Below are positions 37,224-48,240 of a stretch of DNA of 64,000 nt, piece by piece. The notes under the pieces are model-generated. The model saw only the letters and a list, made by a program, of their open reading frames with translations. It was not told where the DNA came from and searched no databases. Numbering within the stretch: the stretch's first letter is position 1; each line of letters opens with the position of its first letter. The position numbers and the translations under genes are program-made. Origin of the DNA: Streptosporangiaceae bacterium NEAU-GS5 (GTDB lineage Bacteria > Actinomycetota > Actinomycetes > Streptosporangiales > Streptosporangiaceae); contig JAGFNW010000007.1 of NCBI GenBank assembly GCA_017592665.1, positions 186,001 through 250,000 of the forward strand, written 5' to 3'.

Positions 37224-38180
37224 TCACCGGCGGCGACGGGAGACTTCGTAGAGTGCGATCCCGGCGGCGACACCGGCGTTGAGCGACTCGGTCGCGGCGC
37301 TCATCGGGATGCGCACGATCTGGTCGCATGCCTCGCGGACGAGGCGGGACAGACCCTTGCCCTCCGACCCCACGACCACCACGAGCGGCTCGGTGGCCAG
37401 CTCCAGGTCGGCCACGTCGAGCTTCGCCTCACCATCGAGACCGACGACGAACAGGCCGTCCTCCCGATAGGCCTGGAGGGCCTGGGTGAGGTTGGCCGCG
37501 CGGGCCACGGGCAGGTTGGCGAGCGTCCCCGCCGAGGTCTTCCAGGCTCCCGCCGTGACACCGGCCGAGCGCCTGGATGGAACGAGCAGTCCGTGCACGC
37601 CGAACGCGGTGGCCGAACGGGCGATCGCGCCCAGGTTGCGCGGGTCGGTCACGCCGTCGAGGGCGACGATCAGCGGCACTTCGGCCGCCTCACGGGCGCG
37701 CTCGACGAGCGCGTCGGGATGCTCGTATTCGTACGCCGGGATCTGCAAGCCGATGCCCTGGTGGATCCCGCCATCGGTGAGGCGGTCAAGCTTCTCGCGC
37801 GACACCTCGAGGAGGGCGATCCCGTGATCGGCGGCGATTTTGATGGCCTCGCGGACGCGGTCGTCGCCCTCGACCCGCTGGGCCACATAGAGGGCGTTGG
37901 CCGGGACTCCGGCGCGCAGGGCCTCGACCACCGGATTGCGCCCACCGATCACCTCGGGCGCGTCGTCGGAGCGCCGGACCCGGGAAACGGGCCGCTTGGC
38001 ACCGGTGCGCTCCTCGCGCTCGACCCGCTCGGTCCTCGCCTTGTCCTTATACCAATGCCGGGCCTCGGCAGGCGGCGTCGCACCGCGGCCGGAGAGCGAC
38101 GCACGGCCCTTGCCGCCGGTCCCTCGGGTCGCACCCTGTCGTCTCGCGGGCTTCTTCGGCGCCCGTCCTCCTCCTGCCAT
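37224..38180 (-). CDS. rlmB: 23S rRNA (guanosine-2'-O-)-methyltransferase RlmB
   Basis: 318 residues from ATG at 38178-38180. A basic, disordered N-terminal extension of about 85 residues (KKPARRQG, GGKGRASLSGRG) precedes the substrate-binding domain (GGRNPVVEALRAG) and the SpoU knot domain with motifs DGVTDPRNLGAIARSA, VVGSEGKGLSRLV and IPMSAATESLNAGVAAGIAL. It methylates G2251 (E. coli numbering) of 23S rRNA. In mycobacteria this gene directly follows cysS; here an ATPase gene lies between on the other strand. Confidence 0.93.
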   Translation of the reverse strand: MAGGGRAPKKPARRQGATRGTGGKGRASLSGRGATPPAEARHWYKDKARTERVEREERTGAKRPVSRVRRSDDAPEVIGGRNPVVEALRAGVPANALYVAQRVEGDDRVREAIKIAADHGIALLEVSREKLDRLTDGGIHQGIGLQIPAYEYEHPDALVERAREAAEVPLIVALDGVTDPRNLGAIARSATAFGVHGLLVPSRRSAGVTAGAWKTSAGTLANLPVARAANLTQALQAYREDGLFVVGLDGEAKLDVADLELATEPLVVVVGSEGKGLSRLVREACDQIVRIPMSAATESLNAGVAAGIALYEVSRRRR

Positions 38181-38305
38181 GCAGTCAAGGGTACGGGCTG
38201 CCGGCACTCAACATCGCATCCTCCGGCTTGAACTTATGGTTTGATTGCAGTGCAACCTAACCTAGTGTTCAATTCCCCCGCACTTTGTGTTCAGGAGAAG
38301 CCGCG

Positions 38306-40093
38306 GTGTCGTTCCTTCGCGAAGATCCTCTCCGGAGGCTGGCCGAGACGGCACTCCAGGCTCTCGCCAGCGGTGCCTCGGGCGACGCGGTCGAGTCGGA
38401 TCAGCTCGACTGTAAAGAGGATCCGGCCCGCGCCAGGCTCAAAGGGCGAAACATCACCCAGTGGCCGACTCGCGATGATGAGGCCGCTTTGATGCTCGCC
38501 GAAGCGGCCGCCTGTATGGCGAACTCCGGCGGTGGCGTGCTGATCGTCGGCGTGGCGGACAAGACGGGGCAGCCCTCGGGGACCAATCTCGAGGAGTCCT
38601 GGCTGCGCGGAAGGATCTACGAGCTGTCCGAGCGCCGCCTGACATGCGCGATCGAACCGGTGCACCTGCTGGGGGCGCGGCTTCTGATCGTCATCGCGCC
38701 GCCCGCGCAGGAGCTCATCCGCGTGCGCGGCAAGGCCAGACACCGGGTCGATCGGTGTTGCGTCGAGGTGGACGCCGGCACATGGGTCGCCCGGCATTTG
38801 GTGCGCATCGGCTATGACTGGTCGGCGCAGCCTTCGGGTGTGTCTCCGGAGGCCGTACGACCGGCGGCGATCGTCGTGGCGCGGCGATACCTCGCAAGCA
38901 GCGGCGAGCCACGCGGCGAGGAGCTGTCCGATGCGGACGAACCGGAGCTGCTACGCCGTCTGGGGGTCATCCACCCGTCAGGGGTGCTCAGCAACGCGGG
39001 AGCGCTGCTGCTGACCAGCCACGCCGATCAAGTGCTCATCGACTACCGCCGACGCGATCATCCTGGCGGCGATTCGCTGATCCGGCTCGACCATTCCGAT
39101 CTCTCCGTCCTGGAGTCCCTGCAGGAGGTCGAGCAGGCCATCGCGCAGGCCAACCGGGTGACCCACGTGCCAGGAGCCTCCCTTGCCGTCGGCCAGATCA
39201 GGGCCATCCCCGAGGGTGCGGTCCGCGAGGCGCTGGCCAACGCCATCGCCCATCGCGACTGGACGTGTCAGGACCCCGTGATCGTCGAATTCGTGGCGGA
39301 CGAGCTCATCATCCAGTCGCCCGGGGGATTCGCCGAAGGTGTGGATCCCGCACGGCTCATCACCGCCCCCGCGCAGACCCGCAATCCACACCTTGCCGAC
39401 ATTCTTCGCAGACTCCGGATCGCCGAGCGAGAAGGTATCGGCGTCGACCGGATGTATCGGGAACTGGTCCGCCTGGGTCATCCCGCACCGGAGATCGTCG
39501 AGCTGCCCGGTCCGCACGTGCGCTGCGCGCTTGTCGGCGGGGCCCCGGACGTACGACTCCTGCGCCTGATGACGGGTCTCGAACCGCCGCGACGCTACGA
39601 GGATCTCGACATCGTCCTGCTCGTCGACGCGTTGCGGCGCACCCCGGCCGTCAGCGCGACGTCCCTCGCGGCGATCCTGCAGAAGGAGCCGGAGGAGGCC
39701 GCGGCCACGCTCACTCGGGCCGAGGCCACCACCTTCGGCGGTGCGCCGCTCGTCACCAGGACCGCCCGTACGGCCCGCTACCGGCGTCCCGAGTTCCGCT
39801 TCGGCGAAGCGGCCAGGGGACATCTGCAGCCCGACCTGCCCTACTACCGACACAGCCGCGAGGAAGTGATCGAGCACGTCATCGAATACGTCCAGCGCCA
39901 CGGGCAGATCAAGAACAGCGACTACGTCGAGTTGTTCGGCGTCTCGTCGGCATACGCCTCAACGGTTCTGCGGGAGCTGGCCGGACTCGAAGGCGGCCAT
40001 CTCCTGCAGCCCGGCCGGGAACCCAACATGGGGCGCTTCGCGCATTACGTTCCCGGACCGGGATTTCCACCGGACAAGCTCGACCAGCACTAG
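38306..40093 (+). CDS. AlbA_2/Schlafen-type ATP-binding protein
   Basis: 595 residues from GTG at 38306 (AGGAGAA upstream). The AlbA_2 domain (about 35-150: ESDQLDCKED, AEAAACMANSGGGVLIVGVADK) is followed by a long central part with a GHKL-like HATPase_c_4 region (IPEGAVREALANAIAHRDW, IQSPGGFAEGVDP, NPHLADILRRLRIAEREGIGVDRM) and a C-terminal winged helix (IEYVQRHGQIKNSDYVELFG). Such proteins are often annotated as RecG-like or putative regulators; AlbA/Schlafen domains also occur in RNA-cutting and anti-phage proteins. Single-gene unit, inserted between rlmB and cysS. Confidence 0.85.
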   Translation: MSFLREDPLRRLAETALQALASGASGDAVESDQLDCKEDPARARLKGRNITQWPTRDDEAALMLAEAAACMANSGGGVLIVGVADKTGQPSGTNLEESWLRGRIYELSERRLTCAIEPVHLLGARLLIVIAPPAQELIRVRGKARHRVDRCCVEVDAGTWVARHLVRIGYDWSAQPSGVSPEAVRPAAIVVARRYLASSGEPRGEELSDADEPELLRRLGVIHPSGVLSNAGALLLTSHADQVLIDYRRRDHPGGDSLIRLDHSDLSVLESLQEVEQAIAQANRVTHVPGASLAVGQIRAIPEGAVREALANAIAHRDWTCQDPVIVEFVADELIIQSPGGFAEGVDPARLITAPAQTRNPHLADILRRLRIAEREGIGVDRMYRELVRLGHPAPEIVELPGPHVRCALVGGAPDVRLLRLMTGLEPPRRYEDLDIVLLVDALRRTPAVSATSLAAILQKEPEEAAATLTRAEATTFGGAPLVTRTARTARYRRPEFRFGEAARGHLQPDLPYYRHSREEVIEHVIEYVQRHGQIKNSDYVELFGVSSAYASTVLRELAGLEGGHLLQPGREPNMGRFAHYVPGPGFPPDKLDQH

Positions 40094-40285
40094 CCCCCGC
40101 CGGAGGCATCCACGGCCAGCGAGGCCCGCCCGGCAACCTATCCAGGGCAGCCGATCCGGCCGGGCCGGCGGACCCGCGTCACCAATGGGCGGAGCAGATC
40201 CGTAGCAGGGCTTGGGTCGTGCGTGACAAATCAGGCCCTGCGGGCGAGGCCGGTCGTGGCAGGCCGGGGATTTGTCAGACGCGGC

Positions 40286-41680
<1,395 letters not shown>

Positions 41681-41741
41681 AGACGCAAGGCTAACGCCTT
41701 CTCCCACAGCACAGGGAAACTTGCGCCACCGTGAGCGAACA

Positions 41742-42122
41742 CTATCGATGCATGACGACCTTCTGCGGGGTGATTCGGACAATCACCCGCTGGTTGTCCG
41801 GGTTGCCCTCCTGGAACGCCTTGTCATCGTATTTCCAGGACAGCTCCTCAATCAGCTCGCCCGCGGGGTCGTCGATCATGTCGACTACGCCTCTGACCTC
41901 GACATATCGATACGGATCGGCTGGATCGAAGACGACGATCGACACGCGGGGATCGCGTTCGAGATTCCGATGCTTCCGGCGCCCCTTAACGGTCGAGAAC
42001 AGAATGTCGTCCCTATCGGTCTTGACCCAGATGACGGACGACTGAGGCGCTCCGTCGGGATTGATGGTGGACACGGTGGCGAAGTTGGCCGCGTCGAAAA
42101 ACACCCGAATCTCGTCGTTCAT
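41742..42122 (-). CDS. PPOX-class F420/FMN-dependent protein
   Basis: 126 residues from ATG at 42120-42122. [56 protein letters not shown] and [15 protein letters not shown] are hallmarks of the TIGR03618-type PPOX class F420-dependent enzymes. The KGRRKHRN basic segment contacts the cofactor phosphate. Substrate unknown; the family includes biliverdin reductases and F420-dependent quinone reductases. Confidence 0.92.
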   Translation of the reverse strand: MNDEIRVFFDAANFATVSTINPDGAPQSSVIWVKTDRDDILFSTVKGRRKHRNLERDPRVSIVVFDPADPYRYVEVRGVVDMIDDPAGELIEELSWKYDDKAFQEGNPDNQRVIVRITPQKVVMHR

Positions 42123-42191
42123 ACGCTGATCATGCCATTCGCCCGTGTCGCGATCAGCCGGGGGCACCCGATTCTGTAGGCTCGGACCGCC

Positions 42192-43478
42192 ATGGTTGCG
42201 ACTCCCCCCGCGGCGGCCTACCGCCCGTCCTCCCCCACGCCACCGGCGGCGCCCAGCGCGTTCGTGCTCGGGCTGCGCCGCATCGGCATCGGTCTCGCCG
42301 GCCTCGCGGTCGCCGTGCTGACCGCGGCCGCCTGCGTGCTCTCCTTCGACGACCTCCGGTCGCTGGCCCTGATCGGCCGGGCGCAAGAGAAGTATGCGTA
42401 CCTCTATCCGGTCGCGTTCGACGCCCTGCTGGTCGTCGCGCTGCTGGGATTACTCCTGCTGCGCACGGGCCGCCTGCTGGTGCGGATCCAGGTGGGCGCC
42501 GTTCTGGTCCTGCTGCTGGTCGCGGCCGCCACGGCGGCCGCGGCCACCGCGAGCGGCACCGGCATCGACCCCTCGCGCGCCGCCGTCGTGGTCGCGCTGC
42601 TGCCCTGGGTGATGCTGACCGTCGGCCTCTGGCTGCTGCTCCTGATCATCACGTACGCCCATGCCCGCCGAGCCGACCTCGACGATGCCGACGACGCAGC
42701 CGAGGAGCTGGTCCCGTTCGACTCGACCCAGCCCCTTCCTGTTCCCTCTTCTGTACGGCCCGCCGACGTACGGCCCGCGGATGTACGGCCCGCCGACGTT
42801 CGGCCCGCCGAGCCCCAGGCCGAATCCGGAGCTCCGGCATCGCCCGGCAAGCATTCGCGTCCTTCCCGGCCCGGCCGCCCGGCACGCCCCGTCCGCTGGG
42901 GCGACCTTCAGCGCTACCGCCCGGGCGACGTCCTGGTCCACCCGCTGCCCAAGCGCAGTCCTGGTGAGAGCGGCTTCCAGCCCGACGAGCCGCCGACCCC
43001 GCCCGCGGTTCCCGAGCTCGTTTCCGGCCCTCCCCCCGAGACCGACTCCGACGACGAGTCGGGGGTCGACACTCAGCCCATGCGGCAGATCAGCGATGCT
43101 CCCGATCCCGCGCACGGCCCGGAGAGCGCCGATCCCGAGGAGCTGGCCGCCCCTGACGCGCCTGCCACCACTGCTGCCACTGCCACAGCAGCCGCTACCA
43201 CTGCTGCCCCTGCCGCCATTGCCCCTGCCACCGCGCCGCCGAAAGCGAGGGCGAAGGCAAGGGCGAGGCCGAAGCCGAAGGCGGAGGAAGGTCCCGTCGC
43301 GGACGAGGGTCCCGCCGCCGAGGCCGCGGGCGACACGGCTGCGGCTGCGGCTGCGGCTGATGAAGCCGAGCCGAAAGAGGCGAGCACCGACGACGTAGGG
43401 ACCGACGACGTAGGGACGGTCCCGATGGCGCCGCCTTCGGGGCGGGTCCGCAGTACGCCGCGCCGCCCCACGGAATAG
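42192..43478 (+). CDS. DUF2637 membrane protein with long disordered tail
   Basis: 428 residues. The N-terminal about 160 residues contain four membrane helices and match DUF2637 (FDDLRSLALIGRAQEKYAYLYP, FDALLVVALLGLLLLR). The rest is Pro/Ala/Glu-rich and mostly disordered, with a VRPAD pentapeptide repeat, a segment PVRWGDLQRYRPGDVLVHPLPK, Ala/Thr runs, a KARAKARARPKPKAEE basic patch and a TDDVG duplication. DUF2637 proteins are often linked to actinobacterial SpdA/SpdB-type or replication-associated genes, but here the neighbours are housekeeping. Function unknown. Confidence 0.85.
   Translation: MVATPPAAAYRPSSPTPPAAPSAFVLGLRRIGIGLAGLAVAVLTAAACVLSFDDLRSLALIGRAQEKYAYLYPVAFDALLVVALLGLLLLRTGRLLVRIQVGAVLVLLLVAAATAAAATASGTGIDPSRAAVVVALLPWVMLTVGLWLLLLIITYAHARRADLDDADDAAEELVPFDSTQPLPVPSSVRPADVRPADVRPADVRPAEPQAESGAPASPGKHSRPSRPGRPARPVRWGDLQRYRPGDVLVHPLPKRSPGESGFQPDEPPTPPAVPELVSGPPPETDSDDESGVDTQPMRQISDAPDPAHGPESADPEELAAPDAPATTAATATAAATTAAPAAIAPATAPPKARAKARARPKPKAEEGPVADEGPAAEAAGDTAAAAAAADEAEPKEASTDDVGTDDVGTVPMAPPSGRVRSTPRRPTE
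42753..42812 (+). repeat. Four tandem 15-bp repeats encoding VRPAD
   Basis: Four units of GTACGGCCCGCCGAC with one or a few changes per unit, inside the DUF2637 gene. They encode VRPAD three times and VRPAE once. Slippage could change copy number in frame. Confidence 0.85.
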
Positions 43479-43550
43479 CCCACGGAATAGCCCCATGGAA
43501 TAGGGCCCCGCCGAACAGCCTCCCGCCAGCGGCCGCCGCCTCCGGGCAGT

Positions 43551-43595
43551 CGAAAGACCCGCTCGAACTCCTCTTCGGAGCGAGCGGGTCTTTCG
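43551..43595. terminator. Bidirectional terminator
   Basis: CGAAAGACCCGCTCG (43551-43565) and CGAGCGGGTCTTTCG (43581-43595) are perfect 15-bp arms around a 15-nt loop, with A and T tracts at the base on each side. It lies between the convergent DUF2637 gene and the GlsB-type gene and can serve both. Confidence 0.9.
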
Positions 43596-43639
43596 ATTCC
43601 CAGCGGTCAGGAGGTCAAAGGACGATCTCCTGAGCCGCC

Positions 43640-43909
43640 CTAGACTCTCGTTCTCCCGGACACCCCCGCGACGATGCCGACACCAACGACGGCGAGGACG
43701 ACCTGCATGACCAGCTCGATCCAGTCGATGCCGTCGGTGGTCGCGACACCGAGATACTGTGCGATGACCGTACCGATCAGGGCGGCGACGATGCCGACGA
43801 CGAGGGTGAGGAGCCAGCCGATCGGCTGACGCCCCGGCAAGAACAGCCGTCCCAGCGCACCGATGATCGCACCGATGACGATTGCGCCGAGAATGGACTG
43901 AATGGTCAT
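43640..43909 (-). CDS. GlsB/YeaQ/YmgE family membrane protein (copy 1)
   Basis: 89 residues, three membrane helices: ILGAIVIGAIIGALGRLFLPG, the conserved GRQPIGWLLTLVVGIVAALIG and IELVMQVVLAVVGVGIVAG. This is the transglycosylase-associated (GlsB/YeaQ) family, linked to stress in several bacteria; the mechanism is unknown. A paralogue lies directly upstream (43992-44252), separated by 82 bp, suggesting tandem duplication. Confidence 0.93.
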   Translation of the reverse strand: MTIQSILGAIVIGAIIGALGRLFLPGRQPIGWLLTLVVGIVAALIGTVIAQYLGVATTDGIDWIELVMQVVLAVVGVGIVAGVSGRTRV

Positions 43910-43991
43910 TACCGACCTCCCGTAGAGGGGATTACGCTCTCGGAGGCGACAAGTACCCTCTACGCGGAAAGTATGCGTCCGGCAAAGAACG

Positions 43992-44252
43992 CTAACGGCG
44001 GCGGTTGCTGACCAGGAGCACCCCGACGATGGCGAAGCCGATCTGCAGCGCCCACTGGATCCAGTCGATGCCCTTCGTACTGCTCACGCCGAACAGCCAG
44101 GCCACCAGGGTGCCGATCAGGGCGGCGACGATGCCGATGACGATGGTCAGGCCCATGCCGATGTTCTGCCTGCCGGGGATGAGCAGGCGTGCGATCAAGC
44201 CGATCACGCCGCCGATGATAATCGCCCACAGAATGCTGCCGATGATGGCCAT
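43992..44252 (-). CDS. GlsB/YeaQ/YmgE family membrane protein (copy 2)
   Basis: 86 residues with the same three-helix plan: ILWAIIIGGVIGLIARLLIPG, GRQNIGMGLTIVIGIVAALIG and the tail WALQIGFAIVGVLLVSNRRR. Both copies keep GIDWI before the last helix, supporting a duplication. Stress-associated family with no known enzymatic activity. Confidence 0.93.
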   Translation of the reverse strand: MAIIGSILWAIIIGGVIGLIARLLIPGRQNIGMGLTIVIGIVAALIGTLVAWLFGVSSTKGIDWIQWALQIGFAIVGVLLVSNRRR

Positions 44253-44318
44253 CAGTCCCCCAGATCACGATGTTTCCAGGAGGGAGATACCCATCATGCG
44301 AGAGGATCATCCTGTGGA

Positions 44319-44361
44319 GGGTGGCGGCCCGCTTCCCGCGCCTGGGTCCAGGCCGCCACCC
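44319..44361 (-). terminator. Hairpin after ispF
   Basis: GGGTGGCGGCC (44319-44329) and GGCCGCCACCC (44351-44361), perfect 11-bp arms around 21 nt, begin 34 bases after the ispF stop. Likely terminator of carD-ispF. Confidence 0.65.
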
Positions 44362-44395
44362 CCGGGAATCCGCTTGCGGCAGCGCCATCCCGCAG

Positions 44396-44896
44396 TTATG
44401 ACGCCTGCGGAGCCATACCGGTTTGCTTTGGCGGCTGCCAGACCACAGCCGTCGCCACGGCCGCCACGCCTTCCCCACGGCCCGTGAAGCCGAGACCGTC
44501 GGTCGTGGTGGCCGAGACGCTCACCGGGGCTCCTGCGGCCGCTGAGAGCGCCTTCTCGGCCTCTTCGCGGCGCGGCGCCACCTTCGGCCGGTTGCCGATC
44601 ACCTGAACGGCCACGTTGCCGATTTCGAAGCCCGCGGCACGCACCCGCCGGGCCGTCTCCTCGAGCAGGGCCGGGCCGCTCGCGCCGGCCCAGCGCGGGT
44701 CGGCCGTGCCGAACAGGCCGCCGATGTCGCCGAGACCGGCGGCGGACAGCAGCGCGTCACAGCAGGCGTGCGCGACCGCGTCGCCGTCGGAGTGGCCGGC
44801 CAGGCCGACCTCGCCCGGCCAGTGCAGGCCGGCCAGGTGAAGCGGGCGGCCGGATGCGAAAGGGTGGACGTCGGTTCCGACGCCCACCCTTGGCAA
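44396..44896 (-). CDS. ispF: 2-C-methyl-D-erythritol 2,4-cyclodiphosphate synthase
   Basis: 166 residues. [18 protein letters not shown] and [26 protein letters not shown] hold the zinc ligands (Asp, His, His); [13 protein letters not shown] and [21 protein letters not shown] complete the active site. It makes the cyclic diphosphate of the MEP isoprenoid pathway. The start is TTG (or the GTG three codons later) with no clear Shine-Dalgarno sequence, 8 bp after carD, so translation coupling is likely. The ispD gene usually found between carD and ispF is absent. Confidence 0.95.
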   Translation of the reverse strand: MPRVGVGTDVHPFASGRPLHLAGLHWPGEVGLAGHSDGDAVAHACCDALLSAAGLGDIGGLFGTADPRWAGASGPALLEETARRVRAAGFEIGNVAVQVIGNRPKVAPRREEAEKALSAAAGAPVSVSATTTDGLGFTGRGEGVAAVATAVVWQPPKQTGMAPQAS

Positions 44897-44904
44897 AGTC
44901 GTGC

Positions 44905-45387
44905 TCAGGAGTTCAGCACTTCGTCGAGAAGCGCTTCCGCCTTGTCTTCATTGGTCTTCTCGGCCAGAGCGAGCTCACTGACCAGTATCTGACGCGCCTT
45001 GGCCAGCATGCGCTTCTCGCCCGCGGAAAGACCGCGCTCCCTGTCGCGCCGCCAGAGGTCGCGAACGACCTCGGCCACCTTGTTGACGTCGCCGGACGCC
45101 AGTTTCTCGAGGTTGGCCTTATAGCGGCGGGACCAGTTGGTGGGCTCTTCGGTGTGTGGCATTCTGAGCACGTCGAAGACGCGCTCCAAGCCCTCCTGGC
45201 CGACGACGTCGCGCACACCGACAAGCTCAGCGTTGTCAGCAGGCACCTGGACGGTCAGGTCGCCCTTGTCGACCTTCAGAACCAGATAGGTTCTTTCCTC
45301 GCCCTTGATGGTGCGGGTCGTGATGGCCTCGATCCTCGCAGCCCCGTGGTGGGGGTAGACGACAGTGTCGCCGACCTGGAAAGTCAT
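44905..45387 (-). CDS. carD: CarD family transcription factor
   Basis: 160 residues. The RNA polymerase-interacting Tudor-like domain starts [20 protein letters not shown] and [18 protein letters not shown]; the helical DNA-binding part has the key Trp in [18 protein letters not shown], then [20 protein letters not shown] and ALLDEVLNS. CarD binds the RNAP beta subunit and stabilises open promoter complexes, mainly at rRNA promoters. Full length, divergent from an LpqE-like lipoprotein as in mycobacteria. Confidence 0.97.
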   Translation of the reverse strand: MTFQVGDTVVYPHHGAARIEAITTRTIKGEERTYLVLKVDKGDLTVQVPADNAELVGVRDVVGQEGLERVFDVLRMPHTEEPTNWSRRYKANLEKLASGDVNKVAEVVRDLWRRDRERGLSAGEKRMLAKARQILVSELALAEKTNEDKAEALLDEVLNS

Positions 45388-45592
45388 GTGACAAGTACCC
45401 CTTCCGCTGTACTCCAGAGTACCACGCGCCTAGAGCCTCCCGGAACAGTGAAATGACCATAACTGCAGGTCAAAGCCTCATTTTAGGGCTTGACAACTGC
45501 TCAACTCTATGTAAGGGATAGTCCCGATCTATGGGATGACCTGCGGTGGGACGGGATTGCGGGGCGGCGCGCAGACCTTTCATGGTCACGGA

Positions 45593-45598
45593 TAAGGT
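45593..45598 (+). promoter_or_regulatory. Possible -10 element of the LpqE-like gene
   Basis: TAAGGT lies 23 bases before the Shine-Dalgarno AAGGAG and 39 before the GTG. The TANNNT pattern fits principal sigma promoters. A separate TTGACA at 45490-45495 in the same intergenic region, with TAAGGG 16 bases on, is another plus-strand promoter candidate. Confidence 0.35.
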
Positions 45599-45636
45599 GT
45601 CTGCGACACACTGACGCATCAAGGAGAACCCGGACC

Positions 45637-46263
45637 GTGACCAGCACCCGCCTCCGCAAGGTGATCGCCGTTGCCGCGCTCCTGGCGGCCACTCAGGCCG
45701 TGGCCGCGTGCGCTTCCGGGTTCGACGCCAACACCAACAAGCCGTACGTGCCGTCCGAGCCCAACGTCCTGATCACGGACGGGACCTACGGCCACAACGG
45801 CATCTACATCCCGCAGGTGTTCATCCTCGGGCCCGACCCGGGCGGCACGATCCCGGCCGGCGGGCGCGCCTCCCTTTATCTGAGCGTGGTCAACAACAAC
45901 GCCCAGGCCGACCAGCTGATCGCCGTGGCGCCGGCCGGGCAGCAGGTCACCTCGGTCGAGGGCGCCGAGCCCATCGCGGTCCCGCCGGGCACGCTGGTCA
46001 ACATGGGCAAGCCCAGCCCCAAGCTGACCGTCACCGGGCTCAAGCAGCCCCTGCGCGGCGGCGAGAGCATCCCGCTGACGTTCAAGTTCCAGAACGCGGG
46101 CGACATCTCGATCACGGTCCCGGTGATCACCAGGAACCGTGAGTACGCGACGCTGCCGCCGGCCTCCGAGCCGGCCCCGACGCCGACCGCGACGGCCACC
46201 CTGACCCCGTCCGCGAGCCCGTCCGCCGAAGCGCCGTCGCCGACGCCGACGCCGACGAGCTGA
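45637..46263 (+). CDS. LpqE-like lipoprotein
   Basis: 208 residues from GTG at 45637 with AAGGAG upstream. A lipoprotein signal ends in a lipobox AVAAC (Cys about residue 28). The mature protein is one beta domain (NVLITDGTYGHNGIYIPQVFILGP, GRASLYLSVVNNNAQADQLIAV, IPLTFKFQNAGDISITVPVI) similar to mycobacterial LpqE and distantly to PCu(A)C copper chaperones, but without their Met/His copper ligands. A Pro/Thr tail (PTPTATATLTPSASP) follows. Divergent from carD, as lpqE is in M. tuberculosis. Confidence 0.85.
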   Translation: MTSTRLRKVIAVAALLAATQAVAACASGFDANTNKPYVPSEPNVLITDGTYGHNGIYIPQVFILGPDPGGTIPAGGRASLYLSVVNNNAQADQLIAVAPAGQQVTSVEGAEPIAVPPGTLVNMGKPSPKLTVTGLKQPLRGGESIPLTFKFQNAGDISITVPVITRNREYATLPPASEPAPTPTATATLTPSASPSAEAPSPTPTPTS

Positions 46264-46283
46264 GACTCGGCCCGGCTGAGGGG

Positions 46284-46969
<686 letters not shown>

Positions 46970-46973
<4 letters not shown>

Positions 46974-48136
46974 GTGGATGCCTCCAGGGGAGTTGTGGTG
47001 CGGGGTACTGCGATGGCCTTGCCGCCGAACGCCGGCAGGCGAAGGGTGAACGTGGAGCCGGACCCTTCCTTGCTCCACACGGTCACCTCGCCGCCGTGCG
47101 CCACGGCCACGTGTTTGACGATGGCCAGGCCGAGGCCGGTGCCGCCGGTGGCGCGCGACCGTGCCGTGTCGACCCGGAAGAACCGCTCGAAGATGCGCTC
47201 GAGCGCGCCGTCGGGGATGCCGATGCCCTGGTCGCTCACGCTGACCTCGACCGAGTCGCCGGCGGGCCGGGCGCTCACCACGACGCGGGTGTGCTCGGGG
47301 CTGTACGCGACGGCGTTGTCGATCAGATTGCGCAGCGCGGTGACCAGCAGCTCCTCGTCGCCCCAGATGTTCAGGCCCTCGGTGCCGCCGGCGACGAGCG
47401 TGATGTCCTTCGACGCGGCCTTGGTGTTGCAGCGGTCGATGGCCTCGTGGACCGCCTCGTCCACCGGGACCGGCCCTGGGGCGGGGACCTCGTCGGCGCC
47501 CTGGATCCTCGACAGCGTGATCAGATCCTGGACCAGGTAGTTGAGGCGGGCCGCCTCGTGCTGCATGCGGCCGGCGAAGCGGGTGACGGCCTCGGGGTCG
47601 TCGGCGGCGTCCTGGATTGTCTCGGCGAGCAGGCTGAGCGCGCCCACGGGGGTCTTCAGCTCGTGGCTCACGTTGGCGACGAAGTCGCGGCGCACGGCCT
47701 CGACGCGGCGGCGCTCGGTCTGGTCCTCGGCGAGCACGAGCACCTGTCCGTGGGAGCCGAGCGGCGCCACCCGCACGGCGAACGTGGTCGTCTCCTGGCC
47801 GAACTTGCGGCCGGCCACCTCGATCTCGCTCTCCCTGATCTCGCCGTCCCGCCGCACCTTGCGCGCCAGCGCCAGCAGTTCGGCCGCCATCAGGGCGTCG
47901 CCGCGTACGAGACCGAAGGCGCGCGCGGCCGAGCTGGCGCGCAGCACCCGATCCTCGCGGTCGAGGACGACGGCGGAAGAGGGGAGAACGGCGAGCACGG
48001 ATGCCACTCCTGGCGGAAGGGCGTCGTCGACGGGCTCCGGCTCCTCGGCCTGCTCGGTCTGGCGTCGGATCGCCAGCATCACGATCAGGCCGATGACGAA
48101 TCCGCCCAAGGCCGCCAGACTGGTCAGCAGCTCCAA
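46970..48136 (-). CDS. senX3: Phosphate-sensing histidine kinase SenX3/PhoR
   Basis: 388 residues from a TTG behind GGGAGG. One membrane helix at the N-terminus (TSLAALGGFVIGLIVMLAI), a PAS-like region (about 50-150), HisKA with RRDFVANVSHELKTPVGAL (phospho-His) and a HATPase domain with NLIDNAVAYS, DQGIGIP and GGTGLGLAIVKH. It phosphorylates RegX3 when phosphate is scarce. An in-frame ATG start does not occur near the signature region, so the TTG is preferred. Divergent from phoU. Confidence 0.95.
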
Positions 48137-48240
48137 GCGTGCCTCCCGGCGTACGAACCTGCGCTCACCATTTGATGCTAGGTGTGATTGACGACTTATC
48201 GGACGGGTACATAGGGCATGACCACGGGCTTTCCCAAAGA

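Noticed and set aside
38246-38262. CAACCTAACCTA-like sequence before the AlbA-type gene, resembling an iron box (IdeR/DtxR).
   Set aside because: Only one half of the 19-bp palindrome is present; the right half does not match. The similar half-site near 6100 has the same problem.
42753-42812. The four 15-bp units as a CRISPR-like array.
   Set aside because: They are contiguous, have no spacers and lie in frame inside a gene.
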